Position numbers and translations under genes: made by a program
Origin: Actinomycetota bacterium
Lineage (GTDB): Bacteria; Actinomycetota; Actinomycetes; Streptosporangiales; Streptosporangiaceae
DNA: 64,000 nt
Reading direction: 5' to 3'
NCBI GenBank assembly: GCA_003168255.1
Contig: PMSU01000083.1
Coordinates: 15,515 to 79,514 of the forward strand
The notes under the pieces: model-generated
What the model saw: the letters and a program-made list of their open reading frames with translations, nothing else
What the model was told of the DNA's origin: nothing
The model's database searches: none
Shown: positions 41,060-50,286 of the stretch, piece after piece
Layout of the letters: each line of letters starts with the position of its first letter
Numbering within the stretch: the first letter of the stretch is position 1

Positions 41060-41720
41060 ATTGACCGCCCGGCAGGTCACATCAGCCCAGGCAGGGGTCG
41101 GCTATGGGGTGGAGGGGGCGGTCGCTGAGCGGCTCAAACTGACCGACGTAGCCACTGTGGGCAAGAAGCTCGAGGTCCCGGCGTGGCGGATCCTGCTCGG
41201 CATCCCGCCCGAGCAGGCGCCCGACCCGGACGTGCTGTCAACCCCGAGGTGCGCGCCTTCTTCGCCGCGTCTTGGCCCCCGTCCCGGCGCGGCCGGCGGC
41301 CAGGTCAGAAGCCGCGCTCGGAGCAGCCACTGGTCCCCGAACACTGACACCGAGCCGGTGCTCCATGTGCACTCGAAGCCGACTCAGCGGACGGCCGCAG
41401 CCGTCAGCCGGTCATCACCCGGATCCGGCCGTTGCCCGTGTCGGCGATCACCAGGTTGCCGTTACCCTCCACCGCCACGCCGCCCGGCTGATCGAGCCAG
41501 GCGCCGGTGGCCGGGCCGTCACCGGCGTACCCCGCGGTGCCGTCACCGGCGACGGTGTAGATGTCCCCGCGTCGTGATCTTCTACACCAAACTCCACAAC
41601 CGGCCCCCGCTCGCCGCCGACCAGCCCCAGGCACCCGCCGAACTCCGGACCGCGCTGCACACCATCGACCAGCACATCGAGGACTACATCACCCGCGCCC
41701 GGCCCGGTCGGACCGCGTGA
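41060..41720. pseudogene. Mosaic of gene fragments including an NHL repeat piece
   Basis: On the minus strand 41404-41580 reads DIYTVAGDGTAGYAGDG...QPGGVAVEGNGNLVIADTGNGRIRVMTG, one to two NHL beta-propeller repeats without the rest of the protein. On the plus strand 41580-41720 reads IFYTKLHNRPPLAADQPQAP...IDQHIEDYITRAR, apparently a C-terminal fragment of another protein. 41100-41230 reads RLKLTDVATVGKKLEVPAWRILLGIPPEQAPDPDVL. No intact gene is present. Confidence 0.45.
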
Positions 41721-41817
41721 AAACTTGACACAAACCTCCAGAAGCTAACGACCAAGGATCGCCAGCCAGGGGCGGGCCCCTGGAGACGACGAAAGACCCC
41801 GCCTTTATGGTGGACCG

Positions 41818-42252
41818 ATGGCGTCGGTCAGGCAGATCCAGGTCACCTTCGACTGCGCAGAACCTGAGCGCGTCGCTCGTTTCTGGTGCGAGGTGCTGGG
41901 GTACGTCGTACCGCCGCCACCGGAGGGGTTTGCTACTTGGGACGATGTCGATCGCGCGCTGCCCCCTGAGCATCAGGGTTCATGGTTCGCATGCATTGAT
42001 CCCTCAGGTGCGGGCCCGCGACTGTTCTTCCAGCGCGTTCCCGAGGGCAAGGTCGTCAAGAATCGGCTGCATCTTGACGTGCGGGTCGGCACCGGGCTCG
42101 TGGGTGAAGAGCGCCTGGCCGCGCTTGAGGCCGAATGCGCACGGCTGGTCGCGCTCGGCGCGGTACGCGTGCGGCTACTGCGCGCCGATGGCGACAACGA
42201 GTCGTGCCTCGTGATGCAGGACATCGAGGGCAACGAGTTCGATCTCGACTGA
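41818..42252 (+). CDS. VOC/glyoxalase-like protein
   Basis: The 144-residue protein belongs to the Glyoxalase_6 type: VRQIQVTFDCAEPERVARFWCEVLGYVVPPPPEGF, GSWFACIDPSGAGPRLFFQRVPEGKVVKNRLHLDVRVG, and the end VMQDIEGNEFDLD with the conserved acidic pair. In actinomycetes such proteins are common, largely uncharacterised, and cytoplasmic. Confidence 0.88.
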   Translation: MASVRQIQVTFDCAEPERVARFWCEVLGYVVPPPPEGFATWDDVDRALPPEHQGSWFACIDPSGAGPRLFFQRVPEGKVVKNRLHLDVRVGTGLVGEERLAALEAECARLVALGAVRVRLLRADGDNESCLVMQDIEGNEFDLD

Positions 42253-42801
42253 GTGGCCGCGAACGTGAACATGCCGTGGGGCTTCCCGCGCCACCACCAG
42301 GTCTGCCCGTCGCGATGCTCCCAGCGAGCATCGGAACCGTCATCCTGCGGTGGCATCGACGGCGTGCCGCCTCAAGCGACTGCACCCCGCACGAGTAGCA
42401 GGTTCTCCGCCCTCGGCCACTCCAGTCGAAACGTTCGCTCATGGCCGCCGATAGTGCGTGCCGTAGAGGGGGTGTTACGGAGCCGGGATGACGGAGGAGT
42501 TGTACCTGGCCCAGACGCTCGCCTGGGCGGCGCCGGGACGGCGCTGTGCAAGGCCGGAGATGAGAGCGTCGATTTCGGGCGTCATTACCGCCAGGACGCG
42601 GGTATGTGCAGGTCCCCGGCATCGGCGGACGACGCGGTCGTCCAGTCCGGTGGTTGACCGGTGCTGGATCTAGACGGTACTCACTACTACAGGACCATGC
42701 AGGAGGCCGAACGCACGATGACGACGTCGATCGGGACGTCAGCCGACACGGGGCGGGCAGCCACGACCAGATCGTGCATCGCCGTGGTCCCCGCCAGCCT
42801 C
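42253..42801. other. Intergenic, no gene seen
   Basis: The 549 bp between the VOC gene and the MarR stop. No frame is supported; a minus-strand frame over 41973-42356 has a plausible N-terminus but runs antisense to the VOC gene. Confidence 0.4.
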
Positions 42802-43266
42802 TCAGAGCCTTGAGTGATGCCCGACGATGAGTTTGAGGATGCGGGTGAGTTCCGCCCGGTCGACCTCTGACAGGGGGGCGAGAAGCTCTGCCTGCGCGTC
42901 CGCTATCAGTAGGTCGAGGTGTTTCAGGTGGCGGCGGCCCTCGTCGGTGAGGGTGATGGCGTTGCGGCGGCGGTCGGCCGGGTCGGGGGCTCGTACGACG
43001 AGCCCCCGCGCGGTGAGCTCGTTGATGGTCGCCACCAGGTCGCTGCGGTAGATGCCGGTTCGGTCGCTGAGTCCCGACTGGCTGTCCGGGCCGAACTCCT
43101 CTAGTGCCGCGAGAGTGGCGTAGTGCCACTTGCGCGAGTCCAGGGTCGCCAGCCTCTCTCCCACCTGCCGCTGCGCGTAGCCGGCTGCCAGGTTGAGCAG
43201 GCGGCTGGGCAGTGCCCGTAGCCGCTCGGGTGCGTTCGCCTCGTCAGGGCTGTGCCCGCCTTCCAT
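42802..43266 (-). CDS. MarR-family repressor
   Basis: The 154-residue winged-helix protein has LDSRKWHYATLAALEEFGPDSQSGLSDRTGIYRSDLVATINELTARGLVVRAPDPADRRRNAITLTDEGRRHLK, the canonical MarR recognition helix and the wing with DPADRRRN. It is divergent from an epoxide-hydrolase gene across a promoter holding two matching palindromes, and very probably represses both. Confidence 0.9.
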   Translation of the reverse strand: MEGGHSPDEANAPERLRALPSRLLNLAAGYAQRQVGERLATLDSRKWHYATLAALEEFGPDSQSGLSDRTGIYRSDLVATINELTARGLVVRAPDPADRRRNAITLTDEGRRHLKHLDLLIADAQAELLAPLSEVDRAELTRILKLIVGHHSRL

Positions 43267-43287
43267 GCGCCCGATCCTACCTCTTGC

Positions 43288-43328
43288 GTTAGTCGCACTA
43301 ACAGTATAATTTCGTTAGTGCGACTAAC
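43288..43328. promoter_or_regulatory. Twin MarR operators around a TATAAT box
   Basis: GTTAGTCGCACTAAC (43288-43302) and GTTAGTGCGACTAAC (43314-43328) are each palindromic (GTTAGT-N3-ACTAAC) and are mirror images of each other. TATAAT (43305-43310) lies in the 11-bp gap. A TTGC element at 43284 could be the -35. MarR bound at both sites would cover the whole promoter. Confidence 0.82.
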
Positions 43329-43364
43329 GTTAGAGCTTTTACGTCATGATCGGGGAGGTATCAC

Positions 43365-44456
43365 ATGTCCGCAATCACGCCCTTCCGCGTCGAGATCCCG
43401 CAGGCCGACCTGGACGACCTACACGACCGGCTGGACCGCGTCCGCTGGCCCGACGATCTGCCCGGCGTCGGCTGGGACCTCGGCATCCCGCTGGAGCGGA
43501 CCCGCGAGCTGGCCACCTACTGGCGCGAGAAGTTCGACTGGCGCGCTCAAGAGGCCGCGCTCAACCGGTACCCGCAGTACACCACCGAGATCGACGGCCA
43601 GAACGTCCACTTCCTGCACGTCAGGTCGGCCAACCCCGGCGCGCTGCCACTGGTCCTCACCCACGGCTGGCCCGGTTCGGTCCTGGAGTTCCTCGACGTG
43701 ATCGGACCCCTGTCGGCCGACTTCCACCTGGTCATCCCGTCCATTCCCGGCTTCGGCTTCTCCGGCCCCACACACTCGAAGGGCTGGGACATCCACCGGG
43801 TCGCCCGCGCCTGGGCCGCCCTTATGAAGCGGCTCGGTTACCAGCGCTACGGAGCACACGGCGGCGACTGGGGCTCCGGCATCTCCCGCGCCCTGGGAGC
43901 CGTCGCGCCCGCGCACGTCGTCGGGGTGCACCTCACCTATCTGGTCACCCCGCCGCCCGGCGCGGACGAACCCTCGCTGTCCCCCGGCGACCAGGCCCGC
44001 CTCGCCAAGATCAAGCAGCTTCAGGCGCGCCAGCCCGCCTACCAGGCGTTGCACGCCACCAGGCCGCAGACGATTTCCTACGCCCTGACCGACTCGCCGG
44101 CCGGACTGCTCGCCTGGATCGCCGAGAAGTTCACCGAGTGGGCCGATCCCCGCTCCACAATCACCCTCGACCAGATCATGGCTGACGTTTCGATCTACTG
44201 GTTCACCGCCACCGCCGGCTCCTCGGCCCGCCTTGCCAACGAATCCCCGCGCGGGAGGGTGCCCTGCCCGGTGCCGGTCGGGGTGGTCGTTCTGCCATAC
44301 GACATCCTCCAGTCCGTCCGGCCCTTGGCCGAACAGGACTACGACATCGTGCACTGGACCGAGTTCGACCGCGGCGGACACTTCTCCGGACTGGAGGTCC
44401 CCGACCTGCTGGCCGCCGACATCCGCGACTTCTTCCACAAGCTCCAGGTGCCTTAG
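43365..44456 (+). CDS. Epoxide hydrolase (EHN-type alpha/beta hydrolase)
   Basis: The 363-residue protein starts with an EHN domain ([37 protein letters not shown]). It then has [16 protein letters not shown] (HGWP oxyanion), [11 protein letters not shown] (nucleophile Asp in GGDWG) and, near the C-terminus, [14 protein letters not shown] (catalytic His). Epoxide hydrolases open epoxides to diols in the cytoplasm. The gene is divergent from MarR and should be induced by its ligand. GGGGAGG precedes the ATG. Confidence 0.9.
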   Translation: MSAITPFRVEIPQADLDDLHDRLDRVRWPDDLPGVGWDLGIPLERTRELATYWREKFDWRAQEAALNRYPQYTTEIDGQNVHFLHVRSANPGALPLVLTHGWPGSVLEFLDVIGPLSADFHLVIPSIPGFGFSGPTHSKGWDIHRVARAWAALMKRLGYQRYGAHGGDWGSGISRALGAVAPAHVVGVHLTYLVTPPPGADEPSLSPGDQARLAKIKQLQARQPAYQALHATRPQTISYALTDSPAGLLAWIAEKFTEWADPRSTITLDQIMADVSIYWFTATAGSSARLANESPRGRVPCPVPVGVVVLPYDILQSVRPLAEQDYDIVHWTEFDRGGHFSGLEVPDLLAADIRDFFHKLQVP

Positions 44457-44616
44457 ACCGCCCCGTGAGAGTTAACGGGTCGTGTCAGCCGCTCAGGGCG
44501 CGGTCGTTAGGCAAGTCGTGCCCACTGCTGGCGGCACATTCGCCTGGCCGCGCGGGACTTCGAATGTATGGTCGACGACTGTGAGAGCGGGCAGTTCAAG
44601 TAGCCGCGTGATGCCG

Positions 44617-45356
44617 TCAGCCGGTTGCGGCTCCCTGTTCGACGAGGGTCCGCTCGTTTTGCTCCCGGAATCCGCTGTTGCGGTACCCGGCGGCAATGCA
44701 CGTGGTGGCCGAGACGCAGGACACGCTGCTGAGAATGCCGTCGGGCAGGCGGCCCGGGAGCTTGGGTGTGGTCACCATCGACCAGTCGGTGCCGTCCCAG
44801 GCCTCGACGATGGGGAGGCCGTAAGAGCCGGTGGCGATGCAGGCGCTGACCGATACGCAGGAGACACTTTGCAGGGTTTGGATGAATTGGCCGCTGGCGT
44901 TCGGGCTGGGCACCACCGACCAGGTGCTGCCGTTCCACGACTCGATCAGGGTCTGGTCGGCGTTCCCGGCAGATTCGTACTCCCCGACGGCGGTGCAGTT
45001 GTCCGCCGCAGTGCAGGAGACACCGTTCAGGTCACTGAACGGTCCCGGATCCGGGCTCGACGCGACCGACCAGGTGCTGCCGTTCCAGGTCTCGACCAGC
45101 GTCTTCGGACCACCACGGAGGGCAGTGCCCACCGCGACACACGAGTTGGCCGAGGTGCACGAGATCCCGTAGAGGCTGCTCTGGCGGACGTGGTCATTGA
45201 TCCTCAGGCTGGGGCTGGGCACGCTGCTCCAGGCGGGCGGCTGGGCCACGGCGCTGCGGGACGGCGCCGGCCGGCCGCCAGTGCCGGGCCGGGGGGAAAG
45301 ACCGCCGCCATTAATGCGGCACAGGCCAGCCAGGCCGCCGGTGTGCGAAGACGCAT
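44617..45356 (-). pseudogene. Secreted beta-propeller-like repeat protein, signal peptide out of frame
   Basis: The body (45249 down to 44617) has four repeats of the type ISCTSANSCVAVGTA...TLVETWNGSTWSVASSP, a Cys-xxxx-Cys-x-AVG / WNGSTWS pattern of secreted actinobacterial propeller-like proteins. A matching signal peptide (MRLRTPAAWLACAALMAAVF...ALA) starts at 45356 but in another frame; the frames part near 45255-45275. The last repeat is also cut short after ERTLVEQ. Without repair the body would stay cytoplasmic. Confidence 0.65.
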
Positions 45357-45530
45357 CAGGACTTCCTAATGAGTCTCAGGGAGCCGGCCGTCTTTCTGCT
45401 CTGCGCGGGGGTGCCTGGCCGCAAGGGTTCCCACGAGGGGATGTCGGCAGCCATCAGAACCAGGTGGAATACGATTACCACGCCAGTACAGCCGCGAGTT
45501 TAACAGAACCACGCGAATCGGGCATCCTGC

Positions 45531-45555
45531 CAGCCACAGCCACAGCCACAGCCAC
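45531..45555. repeat. (CAGCCA)4 hexanucleotide repeat
   Basis: Four tandem CAGCCA units lie in the 245-bp gap between the propeller-like gene and the Xre regulator. No gene is seen around it. Confidence 0.7.
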
Positions 45556-45601
45556 AACGCGGCGGAGGAGCGGACATGGTCAGGCCAGCCATCTGGCAGG
45601 G

Positions 45602-46471
45602 TCACTGGCGGGCGGCGGCATCCTCGGTATTTGGGACTGTGAGCCGCTGGGTTCCGATCACCGATAGTAGTTGAAGTTTTTGGTAGCTTTCGGTCCCCGG
45701 TGTGGCGGTGAAAACCAGCAGGGATTGCACTTGGTCGGGGTCGAGGAGGGTCTGGCAGTGCAGTTCCATGAGCCCGACTTCTGGATTCCTGAGACGCTTC
45801 TGGGAGGTGTATTCGATGCCGATTTCGTGGTCGCTCCAAAACGCGGCGAATTCCGCGCTCTGCCCGCGGAGGGTGTCCGCGAGGGCTGCTGCCGGAGACT
45901 GGGGGCCTTGCTGGGTGACGACGCGTCTTAGCTGCGCGGTGTAGATGCGGCCGTGAGTCGGGTGGTCGTCCTCGGGGTAGATAAGCCGCGACGCGGGGTC
46001 GGTAAACCACCGGTAGACGGCGCTGCGTGCCAGCCCGGTGAACTGAGTCTGGTCGCCGAGCAGGGCACGGGCGAGGCGGGTCTGGGCGAGGGTCTCGCCG
46101 AGACCGCTCATGATCTGGGCGGGAGTATCCTCGAGCCGGTCAAGCACCCGCATGAGGCCCGGGCTCACATGGTCGGTGCGCAGGACCCGTTGCGGCGCGT
46201 TGTGGCCGGTCAGCAGGAACAGGTGATCGCGTTCGGCGAGCGACAGGCGCAGCCCGCGAGCGAGGGCTGCGGCCATCTGCTCCGATGGCTGCGGCCCGTT
46301 TCCCCGTTCGAGCCGGGCGTAGTAGTCGGTGGACATGCCGCAGAGCTCGGCGACCTCTTCACGGCGCAGGCCGCTGGTGCGGCGCCGGGGCCCGCGGAAC
46401 AGCCCGACGTCCTCGGGCTGCAGCGCCTGGCGGCGGCTGCGCAGAAAGTCTGCGAGTTCAGGCCGATCCAC
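45602..46471 (-). CDS. Xre-family regulator with MmyB-like ligand domain
   Basis: The start at GTG 46471 (GGGAG nine bases upstream) gives the usual family N-terminus MDRPELADFLRSRRQALQPEDVGL. The HTH is RRTSGLRREEVAELCGMSTDYYARLERG, followed by the MmyB-like domain (LMRVLDRLEDTPAQIMSGLGETLAQTRLARALLGDQ...STYRWFTDP-like, LMELHCQTLLDPDQVQSLLVFTATPGTES). Such regulators commonly control an adjacent short-chain dehydrogenase, as here, where an SDR gene is divergent at 46739. Confidence 0.9.
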   Translation of the reverse strand: MDRPELADFLRSRRQALQPEDVGLFRGPRRRTSGLRREEVAELCGMSTDYYARLERGNGPQPSEQMAAALARGLRLSLAERDHLFLLTGHNAPQRVLRTDHVSPGLMRVLDRLEDTPAQIMSGLGETLAQTRLARALLGDQTQFTGLARSAVYRWFTDPASRLIYPEDDHPTHGRIYTAQLRRVVTQQGPQSPAAALADTLRGQSAEFAAFWSDHEIGIEYTSQKRLRNPEVGLMELHCQTLLDPDQVQSLLVFTATPGTESYQKLQLLSVIGTQRLTVPNTEDAAARQ

Positions 46472-46630
46472 AATTCTCATCTCCCATGGCATAACGATAC
46501 GTGCATCCCACTCATGGTTGCACGGTTGCGCGGCGCTATCCACGACCTGGTGATCCACCCATAACGGCAGCGAGGCGTCCTGCACCAAATTCCCTAGCCG
46601 TGGATTGCCGATCAGTGGATAAGCGGGTCC

Positions 46631-46670
46631 TTGTTAACTGCCGGCCTGTCAAGTGAAATGAAGTTAACAA
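46631..46670. promoter_or_regulatory. TTGTTAAC inverted repeat in divergent promoter
   Basis: TTGTTAAC (46631-46638) and GTTAACAA (46663-46670) form an 8-bp inverted repeat with a 24-bp spacer between the Xre regulator and the SDR gene. It is the best candidate site for that regulator. Confidence 0.5.
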
Positions 46671-46738
46671 AGCCGCTCCGAGGCTGAAGGAATTAGGGCG
46701 GTCCACTGAAATCCACTAAGACCCAGAGGAAATCAACC

Positions 46739-47623
46739 ATGACGAAATGGACTGCAGCCGATCTGCCCGAACTGACCGGACGCACGGCCGTGGTCACCGG
46801 CGCATCCGGCGGGCTCGGCCTGATCACCGCCGGTGAGCTCGCCCGGGCCGGGGCCCGCGTCGTCCTCGCCGTTCGTACCGTGAGCAGGGGCGAACAGGCC
46901 GCCCTTGCCATGTCCGGCCGCACCGAGGTGCGGCAACTCGACGTCGCGAGCCTGGAGTCTGTTCGCCGGTTCGCCGGGGAGTGGACGGGTGATATCGACA
47001 TTCTCATCAATAACGCGGGAATCATGCAGGTTCCCCTGGCGTATACCGCTGACGGCCTCGAGTCGCAAGCGGCGACCAACTACTTCGGGCCGTTCACGCT
47101 GACGAATCTGCTCCTGCCGCACGTCACCGACCGCGTGATCACGGTCTCCTCCCAGCTGCACCGTCGCGGGCACGTGCGCCCCGGCGACCTGAACTGGAAG
47201 GCGCGGCGCTACCATGCCACCGCCGCCTACTGCGACTCCAAGCTCGACGCGACCGTGTTCGCCCTGGAGCTGAACCGCCGGCTGGCCGCCTCCGGCAGCC
47301 CGGTCCGCTCGATCGTCGCCCATCCCGGCATCGCGACCACCAACCTGACCGCCCACGTCGGCGGGGTTCCCGGGCTGGTGAACCGGGCGATGCGGTTCAT
47401 GGTGAACGACGCCGAGCACGGTGCGCTGCCGATCTTGTACGCGGCCAGCCAGGACATCCCCGGCGGCAGCTACGTTGGCCCCGACGGCCCCGGAAGCATC
47501 AAGGGATACCCCGCGGTCCGCAAGCCCTCCCGGGCGGCATCGGACCCGGACAATGCCCGCGTCCTGTGGGACGCCACGGCCGAGCTCACCGGCACCGGCG
47601 CTCAGCTCCCCGCGGCCGCCTGA
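46739..47623 (+). CDS. Short-chain dehydrogenase/reductase
   Basis: The 294-residue SDR has TGASGGLGLITAGELARAGARVVLAVR (TGxxxGxG cofactor motif), LDVASLESV, NNAGIM, a catalytic Ser in VITVSSQLHRRG, and the catalytic YCDSK (YxxxK). It is close to the retinol-dehydrogenase/WWOX-like SDR group of actinomycetes that use NADP(H). AGAGGAAAT precedes the ATG. It is divergent from the Xre/MmyB regulator. Confidence 0.9.
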   Translation: MTKWTAADLPELTGRTAVVTGASGGLGLITAGELARAGARVVLAVRTVSRGEQAALAMSGRTEVRQLDVASLESVRRFAGEWTGDIDILINNAGIMQVPLAYTADGLESQAATNYFGPFTLTNLLLPHVTDRVITVSSQLHRRGHVRPGDLNWKARRYHATAAYCDSKLDATVFALELNRRLAASGSPVRSIVAHPGIATTNLTAHVGGVPGLVNRAMRFMVNDAEHGALPILYAASQDIPGGSYVGPDGPGSIKGYPAVRKPSRAASDPDNARVLWDATAELTGTGAQLPAAA

Positions 47624-47713
47624 GCCTGGTTCGCCGGCCCGCGCGCCACCCACCACCCAGCAGCGCACGACACGAGGGGCGCCAGCGCGCCCGCAGACAT
47701 TGAGGAAACACCG

Positions 47714-48410
47714 ATGAAGGGCTATGAGCGAGCCATCCCGCTTCTGACCGCCCATTTCCAGGTCTATGCGGTCGACATGCGCGGCCAGGGACGATCGACC
47801 TGGACTCCCGGTCGCTACACACTCGACAACTTCGGCAATGACCTCGTCCGGTTCATCGATCTCGTCATCCAGCGACCAGTGATCGTCAGCGGTCTTTCGT
47901 CGGGTGGCACGATCGCAGCGTGGCTGTCGGCCTTCGCCAAGCCCGGCCAGATCCGGGCGGCAGTCTGGGAAGACGCACCACTGTTCGCATCGGAAGCGAA
48001 CCCGTCGTGCGGCCAGTCGATCCGCCAGGGAATCGGCCCGATGTTCATGCTGTGGAACAAGTGGCTCGGCGGCCAGTGGTCGACCGGCGACTGGGAGGGA
48101 ATGCAAAAGGCAATGTCCAGTGAGATTCCAGCGTCAATGCTGAAGGCCCTGGCAGCTATGGCCCCGCCGGTTCCGCAGACGCTCCGCAGGGACCGCCGCA
48201 GGACCTGAAGGAATACGATCCTGAGTGGGAAGCGCCTTCGTGACTGGCTTTGCCACCACGTCCTGTGACCATGCCAGCATGCTCAGCAACGTCAAGGTCC
48301 CGGTGCTGTTCACACACCACTTCCACCAGGTCGACGAGAATTCCGGAACGCTCATGGGAGCGATCTCCGACCTGAAAACAGTGATCCAATGGGCTTCGAC
48401 GCTGGCCTGA
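47714..48410 (+). pseudogene. Alpha/beta hydrolase, truncated and frameshifted
   Basis: The first frame (47714-48200) reads KGYERAIPLLTAHFQVYAVDMRGQGRSTWTPGRYTLDNFGNDLVRFIDLVIQRPVIVSGLSSGGTIAAWL. This is an alpha/beta hydrolase with nucleophile elbow GLSSGG, but it lacks the N-terminal HGxP strand. Near 48190 the sense continues in another frame (DLKEYDPEW...SAFVTGFATTSCDHASMLSNVKVPVLFTHHFHQVDE). After ISDLK it jumps to IQWASTLA, losing the catalytic-His region. Three separate lesions. Confidence 0.7.
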
Positions 48411-48549
48411 AAAACAGCCATAGCCTAACGGCGGCGGGGAATCGCAGCTCGCTGAGATCGCGGAGGATTACACGCCCTGGCCATACATCTATATACGTTT
48501 GCTCACGACGCATGGTGTCATGACCGCTTGCTGGAAAGGGTGGGGGCAG

Positions 48550-48950
48550 ATGAACGACGATCGTTCAGTTCGGGTGATCGGTGCGACGGGGTTCTTGGAC
48601 CGGCGGGTGGTGTCGGCGTGATGGCCGATGGGCACCGGGTGCGGTGTCTGGTCCGAGACCCGCGTCGGGCGGCGGACCTGCTCGGAGATCGGGTCGAGGT
48701 GGTGCGCGGGGACATGCTCGCCGCCGAGACGATGTCCGCGGCAGCACAGCGGACGCGATTTCGTCGACGTGGAAACGGCGGGGGCGGGCAACATCATTGA
48801 CGCATGCCGCGCGAACAACGTGAACCGGCTGCTGTATGTGACCTCTATCGGGGTCGCGTCCGATGCCCGAAGCTCCTGGCTGCGCGGTCGGGCCCGCATC
48901 GAGGAGCTGCGGCCTATCGCGGCGGGGCAGGCCGGCTGCTCGGGGCCGCG
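48550..48950 (+). pseudogene. NmrA/NAD(P)-binding protein remnant
   Basis: Pieces in three frames order as VRVIGATGFLDRRVV, then ADGHRVRCLVRDPRRAADLLGDRVEVVRGDMLAAETM, then DFVDVETAGAGNIIDACRANNVNRLLYVTSIGVA. This is the order of an NmrA-like/atypical SDR protein (GATGF cofactor loop). At least two frameshifts and loss of the C-terminal half make it non-functional. Confidence 0.6.
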
Positions 48951-49128
48951 GTGAGCGAGCCTGAACAGCATGCCGGATGCACGTGACTGCGGTCGTTCGC
49001 TGAGGCCGGCTCGCCGGGGGCGGCATCCTGTAGGTCGGCCGCGCCTTTTGACCGCAGCCGGAGCCGTGGCCGTCGCTGCCGCTGACTCCGGTGGGCGCGC
49101 CGCAGGCCAGTGAACCCAGCGGGTTTTC

Positions 49129-49182
49129 GATGGCATGCAAGAGATCCGGAGTTCGAATCTCCGTAGCTCCACACAGGTCAGA
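49129..49182 (+). repeat. att copy D: tRNA-Ala 3' core without arms
   Basis: ATGGCATGCAAGAG...TCCGGAGTTCGAATCTCCG...TAGCTCCA is followed by CACAGGTCAG (two extra bases). The upstream GTACAGCA arm and the downstream TAATTCGAA/arm blocks found at B, C and E are absent. It marks the end of a different element, or an attR with host-side flank. The surroundings 48951-49128 and 49183-49629 hold no supported gene. Confidence 0.72.
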
Positions 49183-49629
49183 GGCCCTTTCCCAGGTTGT
49201 GGGGGAGGGCTGATTCCGTCTTGAGGGGCAGTTTAAGGGGCAAGATCGCGGCCACTGTGAGCGGGTGGCCGTCATTCCCGCAGGTGCTGCGTCGCGGCAC
49301 CCGGTCAGAGCCGGGGCCGAGAGCCACCGCTCGGCAACGTCCGGCACGCCTTGAGGCGCGCGCGGCGTGCGCGCTGCCGCAATGGTTGTCCGGCGCCCTC
49401 ACGGCGCACCCGGCTGGTGGGTCGGCTCAGCGGCTGTGAAGGATTGTGGTGGACACCTGCGCCGGGCGTGCCCGGCCACCGTTGGCGGGTCACGGCCGCA
49501 GGGCAGGGGCGGGTTCTAGCGCGATGACGCCATCGTTTCGGCGAGTTGTTGCCGGGCCGCCAGGTCGCTCGAATAGACTCCTTGCGTTTCGGTTTCGGCA
49601 CCGGATACGGGCCGAGGAGGGAGACCGCT

Positions 49630-50115
49630 GTGGACGACACCCGCCAGCTACAGGTCAGCCGCATCATCGACGCTTCCCCCGAGCAAATCTTCGCCGTGCT
49701 GGCCGACCCGGCCCGCCACCGCGAACTCGACGGCGCCGGCATGCTGCGCGGCCTGGACTCCGGTGACGCCCCGATCACCGCCGCCGGCCAGGCGTTCGTG
49801 ATGAACATGAACCAAGACGGCATCGGCGACTACCAGATGCGCAGCGAGATCGTGATCTACGAAGCCGGCCGCCTGATCGGCTGGGCGCCGGCCATTCATC
49901 CGCCAGGGGCGCTGGCCCACATCATCGGCGAGCTCGACCCGAGCGGCCATACCTACGCGTGGGAGCTGGAACCCGCAGGGGATGGCCGGACCAAGGTCAC
50001 CCACACCTACGACTGGAGCGGCGTCCGCGACCAGAATGCCCTGGGCCTGTACCCGCGGGTGTCAAAGGAACAGATGGAGAGCAGCTTGGACCGGGTGGCG
50101 GCGGCCGTCGCCTGA
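49630..50115 (+). CDS. SRPBCC-family protein
   Basis: The GTG start at 49630 behind GGAGGGAGA gives 161 residues: QVSRIIDASPEQIFAVLADPARHRELDGAGMLRGLDSG, YQMRSEIVIYEAGRLIGWAPAI, YAWELEPAGDGRTKVTHTYDWSGV and the C-terminal helix EQMESSLDRVAAAVA. This is the START/polyketide-cyclase-like helix-grip fold that binds hydrophobic ligands. Its catalytic role is unknown. Confidence 0.85.
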   Translation: MDDTRQLQVSRIIDASPEQIFAVLADPARHRELDGAGMLRGLDSGDAPITAAGQAFVMNMNQDGIGDYQMRSEIVIYEAGRLIGWAPAIHPPGALAHIIGELDPSGHTYAWELEPAGDGRTKVTHTYDWSGVRDQNALGLYPRVSKEQMESSLDRVAAAVA

Positions 50116-50286
50116 CCGGGGCGCTCGCCCGCTCGGCCCCGCCCCCCACGTCCGCGGCAAGCTCCGCTAGCGCAGCACTGCGACGCCGACGGTATCGGAT
50201 GACGTTCGCTCCGCGCCGCCCACAGAGGGTTCTGGGGATTACTGTGGGCCTCTGAACCGGCCCGCCGCAGTCGTCCTGGAGGTCGC

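Noticed and set aside
41973-42356. Minus-strand ORF beginning MPPQDDGSDARWEHRDGQTW
   Set aside because: The N-terminus looks plausible, but most of it is antisense to a well-supported VOC gene.
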